Source: Arthrobacter sp. NEB 688 (GTDB lineage Bacteria; Actinomycetota; Actinomycetes; Actinomycetales; Dermatophilaceae). Taken from it: a stretch of DNA of 64,000 nt. A program made the translations under genes and the position numbers. The stretch is from positions 1,488,001-1,552,000 of the forward strand of contig NZ_CP053707.1 of the NCBI RefSeq assembly GCF_013201035.1. The letters are read 5' to 3'. This document shows positions 39,501-47,951 of this stretch, one piece after another (the stretch's first letter is position 1; every line of letters starts with the position of its first letter). The notes beneath the pieces are model-generated. The model made no database searches, was not told the origin of the DNA, and saw nothing but the letters and a program-made list of their open reading frames with translations.

Positions 39501-42500
39501 GGCGGCACGGACGACATCACCTACCTCCTCGGCGACCGCTACACGAAGGTCGGGACGGGCACCATCCGCATCGCGGTGTCCCCGCCGGGCGACCCGCAGC
39601 CGGTCGTCGCCGTCGACGACGAGGTGACCGTCGCGCCGGGCCGCCGCGTCTCGGTCGACGTCCTGGGCAACGACATCCAGCCGATCGGCGAGCGCGCGAC
39701 CGTCCAGCCGCTCGAGACCCTCGACGAGACCGCCCGCGGCCGGGCCCGGCTCGAGCCCGCGACCGGGCGCATCGCCGTCGTCGGCCCGCCGCCCGCCGCC
39801 CCGCTGCGCGTCCGCTACGCGATCCTCGGGTCGAACGGCGAGACCTCGACCGCGACGCTCACCGTCCGCGGCCGCGAGGGGGTCAACCTGCCCCCGGAGC
39901 CGCGCAACGCCCTCGCGCGCCCGGCGCCCGGCGCCCAGACCGTCGACGTCGACCTGCTCGCCGGGGCCGTCGACCCCGACGACCCCTCCGGGACGTTGCA
40001 GGTCAGCCGGGTCTTCAACGCCCCCGGCGTCGCCGTCGTCGACGGGCGGGCCTCGCTGCCGGTCCGGGCCGTGCCCCAGGTGCTGTCCTTCGAGGTCGTC
40101 GACTCCGGCGGTGCCGCGGCGCTCGGGCTCGTCCACATCCCGGCCGGCGGCGCCAGCGTGCCGAGCGTCAAGCCCGACGCGCTCGTCCGGGTCGAGCGCG
40201 GCGGGTCCGCCCTCGTCGACCTGTCCGACGTCGTCGACGGCCCCGCAGGCCGCCCGCTGACGCTGACGACGGAGGACCGGTTCGCCGCCTCCCCGGCCGG
40301 CGCCCTGCGGGTGCGCTCCGAGGGCCCGTCGCGGCTGCGGGTCACGGCGCTGCGCGACTACGTCGGCCCCGCCGCCATCGCGTTCGAGGTGACGACGGCC
40401 GCCTCGCCCACGGCCGGGGCCGGGCGGCGCGCCTTCCTCACCGTGCCGGTGCAGGTCGGCCCCGAGACGCCCGTCCTGCGCTGCCCGCCGACCGCGGTCG
40501 ACGTCGTCGTCGGCGGCACCTCGCGCCCGCTCGGCATCCAGGACCTGTGCCACGTCTGGACCTCCAGCCCCGAGGCGGCCGAGGACCTGCGCTACTCGGG
40601 CGCCTTCGAGTCGCCGGTCGCGGGGCTGTCGGTCATCTCCAGGGGCGGCACGACGCTCTCGGTCGCCGCGTCGTCGGCCGCCGTCCCGGGCACGAGCGCG
40701 CGGCTGCTCGTCACCGTCGACGGCACCGAGGCGGTCCCCGCCGTGCTCACCGTGCGGGTCGCGCCCGCGCAGCCGCCGACCATGGACCCGGTGACCGTCA
40801 GCGGGGTGCGGGCCGGTTCGACCCAGACCGTGTCGCTCGTCGGCTACCTGTCCTCGCCGCTCGTCGACCCGCGCTACGACGTCCTCGGCATCGAGCCGCT
40901 GACGGGCACGGCGACCGCCCGGGTCGACGGGCCACAGCTGGTCTCGGTGACCCCGGGGCCGACCGCCAAGGGACGCCTGACCTTCCGGGTGACCTTCACC
41001 GACGTCGAGGCGGGCGACCGGCGCGACCGGCAGGGCACCGGCACCCTCACCGTCGACGTCCTCGGCACGCCGGACGCCCCCGGGGCGCCGACGCAGGCCG
41101 GCCCCACCCTCAGCCGCTCCGCCCGCCTCGCGTGGACCGCGCCCCGGGACAACGGCCTGCCCGTCGAGGGCTACGAGGTCGCGTGGGAGGGCGGCACCCA
41201 GCTGTGCGGGGCCTCGCCGTGCGTCGTCACCGGGCTGCGCAACGCCGTGGCCACGCGCTTCACGGTCCGCGCGCGCAACGCCGTCGGCTACGGCCCGCCG
41301 TCGGCGGCCTCCGCCGCCGTCACCCCGGACGAGGTGCCGGGCGCGCCGCGGGCCCCCCGGGTCACCGACCCCCGGGACCGGGCGGTCACCGTCGCCTGGG
41401 ACGCCGCCCCGAGCAGCGGCTCGGCGGTCGACAGCTACCTCGTCACGTGGCCGGGCGGCCGCGCCGAGGCGAGCACGACGTCGGTCACCGCCGGCGGCCT
41501 CGACAACGCCCTCCGCACGCCGTTCACCATCCGCGCACGCAACAAGGCCGGCTTCGGCCCTCCGGTCACCGTCGAGGGCCAGTCGGCGGGGACCCCCGCC
41601 GTGCCCGACGCGCCGCGGGTCGACGCGAGCGAGATCGGCGGCGGCGCGCGCCAGGTCGTCGTCGTCTCGTGGAGCGGCGTCGCGCCGAACGGCCCCGGCG
41701 ACACGACGTACACGGTCACCCGCAGCGGACCCGGCGGCACCGTGACGCTCTGCGCCGGCACGGCCGCGACGCGCTGCGAGGCCGAGGCGGTCGAGAACGA
41801 CGGGTCGACCTACGACTACCGCGTCCAGGCGGCCAACGACGTCAACCGCTCGGCGCCCAGCGCACCGACCTCGCGCAAGGCCGTCGGCACCCCCGGCGAC
41901 TTCACCGGCCTCTCGGCGACGGCGACGGGCACCGACCGGCAGGTCGAGCTCGGCTTCACCTCGCCGCCCGCACGCGACGACGGCGTGACCATCACCTGCC
42001 GCGTCGGCGGGTCGTCGTGCGGCGAGTGGACCGCGCCGCGCACCCCCACCGACTTCGACGAGACCGTCACCGTCCCCGAGAACGGCAGCGACTACACCTT
42101 CGTGCTCACGGCGACGAACTCCGCCGGCCTCAGCTCGAGCGCCCGGGTCACCTCGGACGTGGTCTACGGCCCGCTCGGCGCCGTCGGCGTCAGCGTCGAG
42201 TCGACCGTCGGGGCCTACGTCACCTACGTCGTGACGGTCGACGCCAACGGCCGCGCGGCCGACGTCGCCGTCAGCGTGCAGGGCGGGGTCGACGGCACGC
42301 TCGCGCCCGACCCGGACCGCACCGGCGCCGGCCCGTGGACCCAGCGCTACCGCACCAAGGTCGGCTACGGGCGGGACGTGACGATCGAGGCCACCGCGAC
42401 CCGCGGCGGCGACTCGCGCAGCAGCTCGACGACCGCGAGCACCGGCACCGGCACGCTCGCCGCCCGCTCGGAGGGCGACGTCATCACCCTCCGAGCGCGC

Positions 42501-42713
42501 AACCTGACGGCGAGCGCCACGATGCGCTGCACGATCACCCCGGAGGGCGGCGACCCCGTCCGCGCCACGTTCGAGACCGACGCCGGCGGCGACTTCGGCC
42601 CCGACGCGCCGACGACGGGCCTCACGCCCGTGCCGGGGACGCGGTACACCATCACGTGCGACGACAACCGCGACCCCGCCACCCCCGTCGAGGACACCTG
42701 GACCGCCCGATGA
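36525..42713 (+). CDS. giant envelope protein with propeller, Ig-like and FN3 domains
   Basis: 2062 residues. A basic N-terminus (RRGQRSRRGFRRPRTG) and one membrane segment at about 25-43 anchor it. Residues 50-400 look like a beta-propeller. Ig-like repeats of the VLxNDxDPxG kind start near 434, 632, 732, 831 and 1045, then FN3 domains near 1514, 1604, 1691 and 1787. There is no LPXTG sorting signal. It is followed by MoxR, DUF58 and transglutaminase-fold genes, an actinobacterial module thought to work at the cell envelope. ATG 36525 has CGAGGG upstream; ATG 36510 is possible. Confidence 0.85.
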   Translation: MSEVRSPSRRGQRSRRGFRRPRTGTVVATVVALVLGGYGWAATQSDGYPTDHPEANDGTLWVTNDRSGLFGRLNGPAARLDAAFPPADESNQGYALDVVQSGSSVLTRDRSSGRVTPVDVQAGALVTDRAVELPGRALLAVGGGTSAAVDPETGGVHVAHSLTPTVAAVDGLGSGARAADVVPIAPDATTDFPADVAVAADGTAYAAGSGGRMTTLSPTADGGFRTVRSSLGGPLQEAQLVLTPDGPVVLDTVSGVLVRPGGARVSLSGESVVGGVPQDVTTDGAVLVATPRALLSVDLRTGVTRSLATGGSGPGTAPVVLDGCAYAAWSGTPGRAVKVCSGAAPETVDLTDAGTLSSPRLRVNHRTVALNDTSTGAVWDLDSGDRLDDWAAVAPPSSQTPPEDTDPSSTVDRTAKPPQARDDEVGARPGRTSVLHVLDNDANPSGSVLSITRATGLPGLDGRVDISPDGQTVQLQLTPTARSTAFDYVIDDGRGNRSSARVTVTVRGPDENGAPVLRSNYVPGVTSVTNRGSVTVPVAGDWRDPDSDPVAVTGARDGDRTVGVTPDGRLRYTATGETGPRTLEYTVTDGAAPSTGQLSLDVLSPDATQPTSPTTLPDVGRGEVDKPIVLRPLENDIPGTDPTDPAARLQLAGNVTAPDGTTVSTSFEAGTVTVTASAPGTYLLGYTVRYGTANTVRGAMRVDVRAASERTGDITAMLDQTVLHGQTATITDVLANDVDPSGGLLTVQSAVADSALGVEVAVLRGRWLRIRATSPELRPNPVLVRYTVTNGAGKTATGSVSVLQLPAPQDDSPVAVDDTATVRSGDQASIPVLDNDLDPGGTTLRLAPQVEGAARSGMLPVGGADGGPTDEPTGAAYVAGSLVRYQAPEVTEQRTVTITYVVENANGSRASGSVRVTVTAPPSPQQPNRAPTPATLEGRVVAGDTITVSIAGSGADPDGDSTTLVGLASAPRLGRVLAVTPSSITYQAYPTSGGTDDITYLLGDRYTKVGTGTIRIAVSPPGDPQPVVAVDDEVTVAPGRRVSVDVLGNDIQPIGERATVQPLETLDETARGRARLEPATGRIAVVGPPPAAPLRVRYAILGSNGETSTATLTVRGREGVNLPPEPRNALARPAPGAQTVDVDLLAGAVDPDDPSGTLQVSRVFNAPGVAVVDGRASLPVRAVPQVLSFEVVDSGGAAALGLVHIPAGGASVPSVKPDALVRVERGGSALVDLSDVVDGPAGRPLTLTTEDRFAASPAGALRVRSEGPSRLRVTALRDYVGPAAIAFEVTTAASPTAGAGRRAFLTVPVQVGPETPVLRCPPTAVDVVVGGTSRPLGIQDLCHVWTSSPEAAEDLRYSGAFESPVAGLSVISRGGTTLSVAASSAAVPGTSARLLVTVDGTEAVPAVLTVRVAPAQPPTMDPVTVSGVRAGSTQTVSLVGYLSSPLVDPRYDVLGIEPLTGTATARVDGPQLVSVTPGPTAKGRLTFRVTFTDVEAGDRRDRQGTGTLTVDVLGTPDAPGAPTQAGPTLSRSARLAWTAPRDNGLPVEGYEVAWEGGTQLCGASPCVVTGLRNAVATRFTVRARNAVGYGPPSAASAAVTPDEVPGAPRAPRVTDPRDRAVTVAWDAAPSSGSAVDSYLVTWPGGRAEASTTSVTAGGLDNALRTPFTIRARNKAGFGPPVTVEGQSAGTPAVPDAPRVDASEIGGGARQVVVVSWSGVAPNGPGDTTYTVTRSGPGGTVTLCAGTAATRCEAEAVENDGSTYDYRVQAANDVNRSAPSAPTSRKAVGTPGDFTGLSATATGTDRQVELGFTSPPARDDGVTITCRVGGSSCGEWTAPRTPTDFDETVTVPENGSDYTFVLTATNSAGLSSSARVTSDVVYGPLGAVGVSVESTVGAYVTYVVTVDANGRAADVAVSVQGGVDGTLAPDPDRTGAGPWTQRYRTKVGYGRDVTIEATATRGGDSRSSSTTASTGTGTLAARSEGDVITLRARNLTASATMRCTITPEGGDPVRATFETDAGGDFGPDAPTTGLTPVPGTRYTITCDDNRDPATPVEDTWTAR

Positions 42714-43738
42714 GCCCCTTCCGTCACCCCACCCCCACGACCGACGAGGACGCGATGAGCACCGAGCCCCTGGCCCACGCCGACGAGATCGCCTGGTTCG
42801 GCGAGACCTTCACGACGGTCGTCGGCGCCGTCGGCGAGGCCCTCGTCGGCAAGGAGCGCGTCGTCCAGCTGGCCGTCACCTGCCTCGCCGCCGGGGGCCA
42901 CCTCCTCGTCGAGGACGTCCCGGGCACCGGCAAGACGAGCCTGGCCCGCGCCCTCGCCGGGTCCGTGCGCGGCACCCACCAGCGCATCCAGTTCACCCCC
43001 GACCTCCTGCCGAGCGACGTCACCGGCGCCTCGATCTACGACCCGCGCGCGCAGGTCTTCGAGTTCCGGCGCGGGCCGGTCTTCGCCAACGTCGTCCTCG
43101 CCGACGAGATCAACCGCGCCTCGCCGAAGACGCAGTCGGCGCTGCTCGAGGTGATGGAGGAGGGCCGGGTCACCGTCGACGGCACGACCCACGACGTGCC
43201 GAGCCCCTTCATGGTCATCGCGACCCAGAACCCCATCGAGCAGGCCGGCACCTACCCGCTGCCCGAGGCTCAGCTCGACCGCTTCCTCATGAAGACGGCC
43301 ATCGGCTACCCCGACGCGGAGGCGAGCATCGGGGTCCTGTCGGGCCTGGCCGTCCGCGACCGCGCCGGCGGGGTCACGCCCGTCATCGACGGCGCGCAGG
43401 TCCTGCGGATGCGGCAGGTCGCGGGCCAGGTCCACGTGGCGCGGCCGCTGCTGGAGTTCGTCCAGGCGCTCGCCGAGCGCTCCCGCGACCACCGCCACCT
43501 GCGCCTCGGCCTCTCGGTGCGCGGGATGCTCGGCTACGTCCACGCCGCCAAGGCCTGGGCCGCCGGGCAGGGCCGCAACTACGTCGTGCCCGACGACCTC
43601 AAGGAGCTCGCGGTGCCCGTCATGCAGCACCGGATGCTCCTCGACGCCGACGCGCAGTTCGAGGGCGTCACGGTGCCCGACGTCGTCGACGAGCTCTTCG
43701 ACGTCGTCCCGCTCCCGGCGACCCACGCGGGGCGCTGA
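42710..43738 (+). CDS. MoxR-family AAA+ ATPase
   Basis: 342 residues. MoxR ATPases act as chaperones that mature or insert partner proteins, typically with DUF58/VWA proteins. Walker A is in VEDVPGTGKTSLARAL, Walker B in VVLADEINRASPKTQSALLE, sensor 1 in FMVIATQNPIEQAG, and LPEAQLDRFLMK is the family hallmark. The ATG at 42710 overlaps the stop of the giant protein gene (ATGA). A second ATG at 42755 with a GAGGA site would give a protein 15 residues shorter. It is followed after 5 bases by the DUF58 gene. Confidence 0.93.
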   Translation: MSPFRHPTPTTDEDAMSTEPLAHADEIAWFGETFTTVVGAVGEALVGKERVVQLAVTCLAAGGHLLVEDVPGTGKTSLARALAGSVRGTHQRIQFTPDLLPSDVTGASIYDPRAQVFEFRRGPVFANVVLADEINRASPKTQSALLEVMEEGRVTVDGTTHDVPSPFMVIATQNPIEQAGTYPLPEAQLDRFLMKTAIGYPDAEASIGVLSGLAVRDRAGGVTPVIDGAQVLRMRQVAGQVHVARPLLEFVQALAERSRDHRHLRLGLSVRGMLGYVHAAKAWAAGQGRNYVVPDDLKELAVPVMQHRMLLDADAQFEGVTVPDVVDELFDVVPLPATHAGR

Positions 43739-43743
43739 CGCCC

Positions 43744-44943
43744 GTGACCTCGCTGCGCCGCCACCTCGCACTCCTCCGGGAGCGGTCCGTCGTGACCCGC
43801 ACCGGCTGGGGCGCGCTGGTGGGCGGCGTCGTCGCGGGGCTGCTCGGCTGGACCTTCGCGTGGGAGGAGGCCCGGATCATCGGGCTCGCCCTCGTCGTGC
43901 TCCTCGCGCTGTCGGTCCTCATGGCGCTCGGCGGGTCGCGGGTCGAGCTCGACCTCACGCTGCACCCGGTGCGGGTCGCGCCCGGCGGGGTCGCCGACGG
44001 CGCGCTGCTCGTGCGCAACCCGCGCAGCCGCCGCGTCGCCCCGGCCGACCTCGAGGTGCCGGTGGGCCCGCGGGTCGAGGCCTTCCGGATGCCGTCGCTC
44101 GGGCCAGGGGTGCGCGTCGACTTCCCGTTCCCCGTCCGCACGACGCGGCGCGGGGTCGTCCTCGTCGGCCCCGTGACCACCGTGCTCGGCGACCCGTTCG
44201 GGCTGGCGCGCCGCACCCTCAACGCGTCACGCACGGTCGAGCTGTTCGTCCACCCGCGCACGGTCGCCCTGCCCTCGCTCGACGCCGGGCTCATCCGCGA
44301 CCTCGAGGGCCGCCCCACCCAGGACCCCTCGCTGTCCGACCTCGACTTCCACACGCTGCGTGGCTACCTCCCCGGCGACGACCGCCGCCACATCCACTGG
44401 CAGTCCTCGGCCCGGATGTCGGCGGCCTCGGGCACGACCTCGCTGATGATGAAGGGCTACACCGACACCCGGCGCTCGCACCTCGGCGTCGTCCTCGACG
44501 CGCGCCTCGACGGCTACGACGACGAGGACACCTTCGAGACGGGGGTCACCGCGGCCGCGTCCGTCGCGCTGCGGGCCCTGCGTGACGAGATGGACGTCAC
44601 CGTGGTCGCCGGCGGCCACGCCGTCGACCGGGTCGGGGTCGCCCGCACCCTCGACGGCTTCGCACGGGTCGAGCCCGACGGCACCGACCTCCCGGCGCTC
44701 GCGACCCGCCTCGTCGGCCTCGCGCCGGGGACGAGCATCACCGTCCTCGTGACCGGCGCCGGCACCTCGCTGCGCGAGGCCCAGCGCGCCGCGAGCCACC
44801 TCGGCCCGCACGTGCGCGTCGTCGTCGTGCGCGTCGCGCCGGGGGAGCGCAGCGCCACCTCGACGGTCGCCGGGCTGACCTTCCTCACGATGGGCTCGCT
44901 CGACGACCTGCCGCGCCTGGTCCGGGTGGTGGGCGGCCGATGA
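43744..44943 (+). CDS. DUF58 domain protein
   Basis: 399 residues. Two N-terminal membrane helices (about 20-60) are followed by a beta-rich domain and the DUF58 signature GYLPGDDRRHIHWQSSARM (about 200-230), then a VWA-like half with VVLDARLDGYDDEDTFE. Members pair with MoxR; their biochemical role is unsettled. GTG start 5 bases after moxR. The stop overlaps the transglutaminase-fold gene by 4 bases, so the three genes form one translational unit. Confidence 0.9.
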   Translation: MTSLRRHLALLRERSVVTRTGWGALVGGVVAGLLGWTFAWEEARIIGLALVVLLALSVLMALGGSRVELDLTLHPVRVAPGGVADGALLVRNPRSRRVAPADLEVPVGPRVEAFRMPSLGPGVRVDFPFPVRTTRRGVVLVGPVTTVLGDPFGLARRTLNASRTVELFVHPRTVALPSLDAGLIRDLEGRPTQDPSLSDLDFHTLRGYLPGDDRRHIHWQSSARMSAASGTTSLMMKGYTDTRRSHLGVVLDARLDGYDDEDTFETGVTAAASVALRALRDEMDVTVVAGGHAVDRVGVARTLDGFARVEPDGTDLPALATRLVGLAPGTSITVLVTGAGTSLREAQRAASHLGPHVRVVVVRVAPGERSATSTVAGLTFLTMGSLDDLPRLVRVVGGR

Positions 44944-47327
44944 GCGTCCTCGGCACCCTCGGCCGCCCCACCGACCGCCTCGCGCCCGGGCGCGGGGCCG
45001 GCGTCCCGGGCCCCTCCCTCCTCCCGGTGCAGACCCGGCGCTCCCGACGCCCCCAGCCGCACCCGCTCGACCGCGTCGTCGACGTGCTCGCCGTCGTCGT
45101 CCTCGTGGGCGCCGCGCTCAGCGGGTTCGCCGGCACCTTCCTCGGCTGGTCGTGGGTGCTCCCGGCCGGCGTCGGGCTCGCCGCGGGCGCCGGTGTCGCC
45201 CTCGCGCTCGGCCGCCTGCGCGCGCCGTGGTGGACGCTCGCGCCCGCCCTGCTCGTCGTGCTCGCGCTGCTCGGGCCGCCCCTCACCCTGCGCGGCACGC
45301 GGGCCGGGCCGCTCCCCACGCCGGCGGCCTGGGGTGCGCTCGCCGACACGGCCGTCGACGGCTGGCTGCGGATGCTCACGACGCTGCCCCCGGTCGACGG
45401 CTCCGGACCGCTCGGGCTGCTGCCCCTCCTCCTCGCCCTCGTCGCCGGCGGCGCCACGACGATGCTCGCCCGGCGCACCGAGGCCCCGCACCTGCCGCTG
45501 CTCGTGCCCGCCGTCCTCGCCGTGGTGGTCGCGGCCCTCGGGGTGGTCGAGCCGGGCGGGATGGTCGCGCGCGCCGTCGTCCTGTTCGTCGTCGGCATCA
45601 CGTGGGGGGCCGACCGCGCCCGTCGCGCCGTGGTCGTCCACAGCACGCACTCGCTCGAGCGGGCCGCCACCGGGGCGCTGCTCCTGGCCGTCGTCGGGGT
45701 GCTCGTCCTCGGCGCCGTGCCGTGGGTCGGGGCGGCCGACCGGCAGGTCCTGCGCTCCTCCGTCGACCCGCCGTTCTCGGCGACCGACCGCCCGAGCCCC
45801 CTGGCCGCCTTCCGCGCCTTCCGGCCCGACGGCCAGCTGACGGACGACCAGCTCTTCACCGTCCGCGGGCTGCCCGACGGGACGCTGGTGCGCCTGGCGA
45901 CCGTCGACACCTACTCCGGCACCGTGTGGGCCGCCGGCGACGGGCGCGCCTCCACGACCCCGGGTGCCGGGACCTTCCTGCGGGTCGGCGCCGAGATCCC
46001 GCGGCCCGCGGGCGGCCGGGCGGTCGAGGCGACGGTCACCGTGCAGCCGGCCTGGGCGGAGCGCAAGGACCTGCGCATCTGGGTGCCGACGGTCGGCGGC
46101 GAGACGAGCCTGTCCTTCACCGGCCCCCGCGCCCAGGACCTCGACGACGCCCTGCGCCTCAACCTCGACACCGGGGCCGCGGTGCTCGCCGACGGCCTGC
46201 GGGCCGGCGAGACCTACACCCTGACCGCACGGCTCGGCGCCCCCGACGCCGTCCCCCCGGCGACGCCGCCGGTCGACCCGCCACTGCTCCAGCCGGTGGC
46301 CCAGCTCGTGGCGGCCAGCGTGGCCGCGGGCGACTCCCCGATGGAGCGCCTCCGGGCCGTCGCCACCCGGCTGCGCGACACCGGTGCCTACAGCGACGGC
46401 GGCGAGGGGCAGACGACGATCCTGCCCGGGCACTCCCTCGGGCGGCTCACGGCCTTCCTCGCCGACCGCCGGCCCGCCGGCGACGACGAGCAGTACGCCG
46501 CCACCCTCGCGCTGACCGCCGCCTACCTCGGGATGCCCGCCCGCGTCGTCCTCGGAGCGGTGCCGGGCCAGGGCGGGGTCGTCCTCGGCAGCGACGTCCG
46601 GGCCTGGGTCGAGGTCCACGACGGCACCCGGTGGCAGCTCATCGCCCCCGACGACTTCGTGCCGCCGCGCGACCGGGCGCCCGAGCCGCGGACCGTGCTC
46701 GACCAGGAGCGCAACCGCGCCGCCGCCGTGCCCCCGCCCACCGCGCAGCGCCCCCCGAGCAGCGAGGACGGCTTCACCCTCGACGAGGGCGCGAGCGGCC
46801 GCAGCCGCTCGAGCGCGCCCGAGGTGGGCTTCAGCCTGCCGGTGTGGGCGGTGGCCGCGCTCGCCGTCGCCGCGGTGCCCGCGGCCGGCCTCCCGCTGTG
46901 GACCGGGCTGCTCGTCCTGCTCAAGGGGCTGCGCCGCGGGGTGCGCCGCCGCCGGGGCGGCCCGGCGGCCCGGACCGGGGCGGCGTGGGACGACGTCGTC
47001 GACACCCTGCGCGACGCCGGCTACGACGTCTCCCGCCGCGACACCCGCCGCGAGGTCGCGCGGACCGTCGGCGGGGGCGCCCTCCTCGATGCCGCCCGCA
47101 CCGTCGACGGCTCGCTCTACGGCCCGGGCGGGGCCGACGACACCGCCGCCGAGCGGTCCTGGGCGCTGGCCCGGCGCACCCGCCGGGAGCTGTCGGAGGG
47201 ACGGACCCTGCGCGAGCGCTGGCGGCGTGCCGTCTCCCTCACCTCGCTGCTGCCCGAGCGCGGGCACGAGCGGGTGCGCAGGCCGTCGGCCATCCACGCT
47301 GAGGGCGTCACCGTCGGTTCGAGGTGA
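44940..47327 (+). CDS. TgpA-type transglutaminase-fold membrane protein, active site degenerate
   Basis: 795 residues. About six N-terminal helices (residues 40-265), a long extracytoplasmic domain, one more helix near 630-660 and a cytoplasmic tail. The transglutaminase-like core is at about 505-580, with YLGMPARVVLGAVPG. The catalytic Cys position is Asp516 (PAGDDEQYA, family GDCEQYA) and the catalytic His is Arg554 (SDVRAWVEV, family HAWVEV). It is therefore unlikely to be a working protease or transglutaminase. Its C-terminal stop codon lies in a terminator hairpin. Confidence 0.85.
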   Translation: MSVLGTLGRPTDRLAPGRGAGVPGPSLLPVQTRRSRRPQPHPLDRVVDVLAVVVLVGAALSGFAGTFLGWSWVLPAGVGLAAGAGVALALGRLRAPWWTLAPALLVVLALLGPPLTLRGTRAGPLPTPAAWGALADTAVDGWLRMLTTLPPVDGSGPLGLLPLLLALVAGGATTMLARRTEAPHLPLLVPAVLAVVVAALGVVEPGGMVARAVVLFVVGITWGADRARRAVVVHSTHSLERAATGALLLAVVGVLVLGAVPWVGAADRQVLRSSVDPPFSATDRPSPLAAFRAFRPDGQLTDDQLFTVRGLPDGTLVRLATVDTYSGTVWAAGDGRASTTPGAGTFLRVGAEIPRPAGGRAVEATVTVQPAWAERKDLRIWVPTVGGETSLSFTGPRAQDLDDALRLNLDTGAAVLADGLRAGETYTLTARLGAPDAVPPATPPVDPPLLQPVAQLVAASVAAGDSPMERLRAVATRLRDTGAYSDGGEGQTTILPGHSLGRLTAFLADRRPAGDDEQYAATLALTAAYLGMPARVVLGAVPGQGGVVLGSDVRAWVEVHDGTRWQLIAPDDFVPPRDRAPEPRTVLDQERNRAAAVPPPTAQRPPSSEDGFTLDEGASGRSRSSAPEVGFSLPVWAVAALAVAAVPAAGLPLWTGLLVLLKGLRRGVRRRRGGPAARTGAAWDDVVDTLRDAGYDVSRRDTRREVARTVGGGALLDAARTVDGSLYGPGGADDTAAERSWALARRTRRELSEGRTLRERWRRAVSLTSLLPERGHERVRRPSAIHAEGVTVGSR

Positions 47328-47359
47328 AACCCGACCCTCCGGCGGTCGGGTATCACCTC
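47321..47359. terminator. bidirectional hairpin containing both stop codons
   Basis: GAGGTGA-A-ACCCGACC pairs with GGTCGGGT-A-TCACCTC around a CTCCGGC loop: 15 base pairs with one A-A mismatch. The left arm holds the stop of the plus gene (47325-47327), the right arm the stop of the minus gene (47355-47353). Confidence 0.8.
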
Positions 47360-47847
47360 GACCCGGGTCGGCGGCGGCGGCGCAGGCGGTCGAGGACGCC
47401 GCGGCGGGGCGGGTCGGTCAGCGGCGTCGGGCGCTCCGGGGAGAGGTCGACCGCGCCGTCGGCCGGGGCGTAGCCGAGGTGCCTCGCGGGACGGGGCCGG
47501 GCCGCGGGCGAGACCGGGGCGGCGGACACCTGCGACGGACGGCTCGCCGCTGACGGCGGGGACGCCGTGGACGCCGATGGCGGCGCGGCGGCGGGGGCCG
47601 GCGGCGCACCGGCGGGGACGGCGGGAGCAGTGGGCGCGACCGGATCTCCAGGGGCGACCTCCGCCGGGGGCACGGCCCACGGGGCGATGCGTACGTCGAG
47701 CGGGGCGCCGGTGCGACGGGACGCGGTGCGCGGGGGCTCGGGGGCGTCGCGCACGACCCGGGCCGGCTGCTCCCGCGTCGCCTCGACGACCGCCCGGAGC
47801 CGGGACCGGGGGATCGTGGTCTCGTCGACCTCGTCCAGCCCGTCCAC
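47353..47847 (-). CDS. hypothetical Pro/Ala-rich protein
   Basis: I do not recognise this protein. It is about 164 residues, acidic at the start (LDEVDETTIPRSRLRAVVEA) and Pro/Ala-rich and probably disordered in the middle (about 65-120). A basic, Arg-rich end (RRGVLDRLRRRRR) follows. No signal peptide or helix. GTG 47847 is chosen because TACGAT (47860-47855) lies 7 nt upstream; an ATG at 47856 would fall inside that box. A bidirectional hairpin at its stop supports a real transcript. It is convergent with the envelope module and divergent from nuoC2. Confidence 0.55.
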   Translation of the reverse strand: MDGLDEVDETTIPRSRLRAVVEATREQPARVVRDAPEPPRTASRRTGAPLDVRIAPWAVPPAEVAPGDPVAPTAPAVPAGAPPAPAAAPPSASTASPPSAASRPSQVSAAPVSPAARPRPARHLGYAPADGAVDLSPERPTPLTDPPRRGVLDRLRRRRRPGSR

Positions 47848-47854
47848 GCCGTCC

Positions 47855-47860
47855 ATCGTA
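47855..47860 (-). promoter_or_regulatory. -10 box for the Pro/Ala-rich protein gene
   Basis: TACGAT on the minus strand, 7 nt before the GTG at 47847, the same geometry as other leaderless genes here. Confidence 0.45.
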
Positions 47861-47938
47861 GGGACGGCGACGGGTCGCCCGCCGGTGTTCGGGGCAGCTC
47901 GCCGACCCGGCCGCGGACCCTCCGGCCGCCGCGCTCGC

Positions 47939-47944
47939 TAGGCT
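47939..47944 (+). promoter_or_regulatory. -10 box for the nuoC2-N2 operon
   Basis: TAGGCT, 7 nt before the nuoC2 GTG. It is the same box as in front of nuoA2, giving both halves of the split set similar promoters. Confidence 0.65.
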
Positions 47945-47951
47945 GCCCGAC

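Noticed and set aside
34176-40553. A minus-strand open frame of over 2100 codons opposite phoX and the giant envelope protein
   Set aside because: It is a GC-bias shadow: the composition is Arg/Gly/Ala/Val/Asp-rich without motifs, and it crosses the strong terminator at 36340-36379 and real plus-strand genes with clear families.
36461-42709. Long plus-strand frame leading into moxR
   Set aside because: Only the last 342 codons have the MoxR pattern; the upstream part is the +1 shadow of the Ig/FN3 gene with Arg/Pro-rich nonsense sequence.
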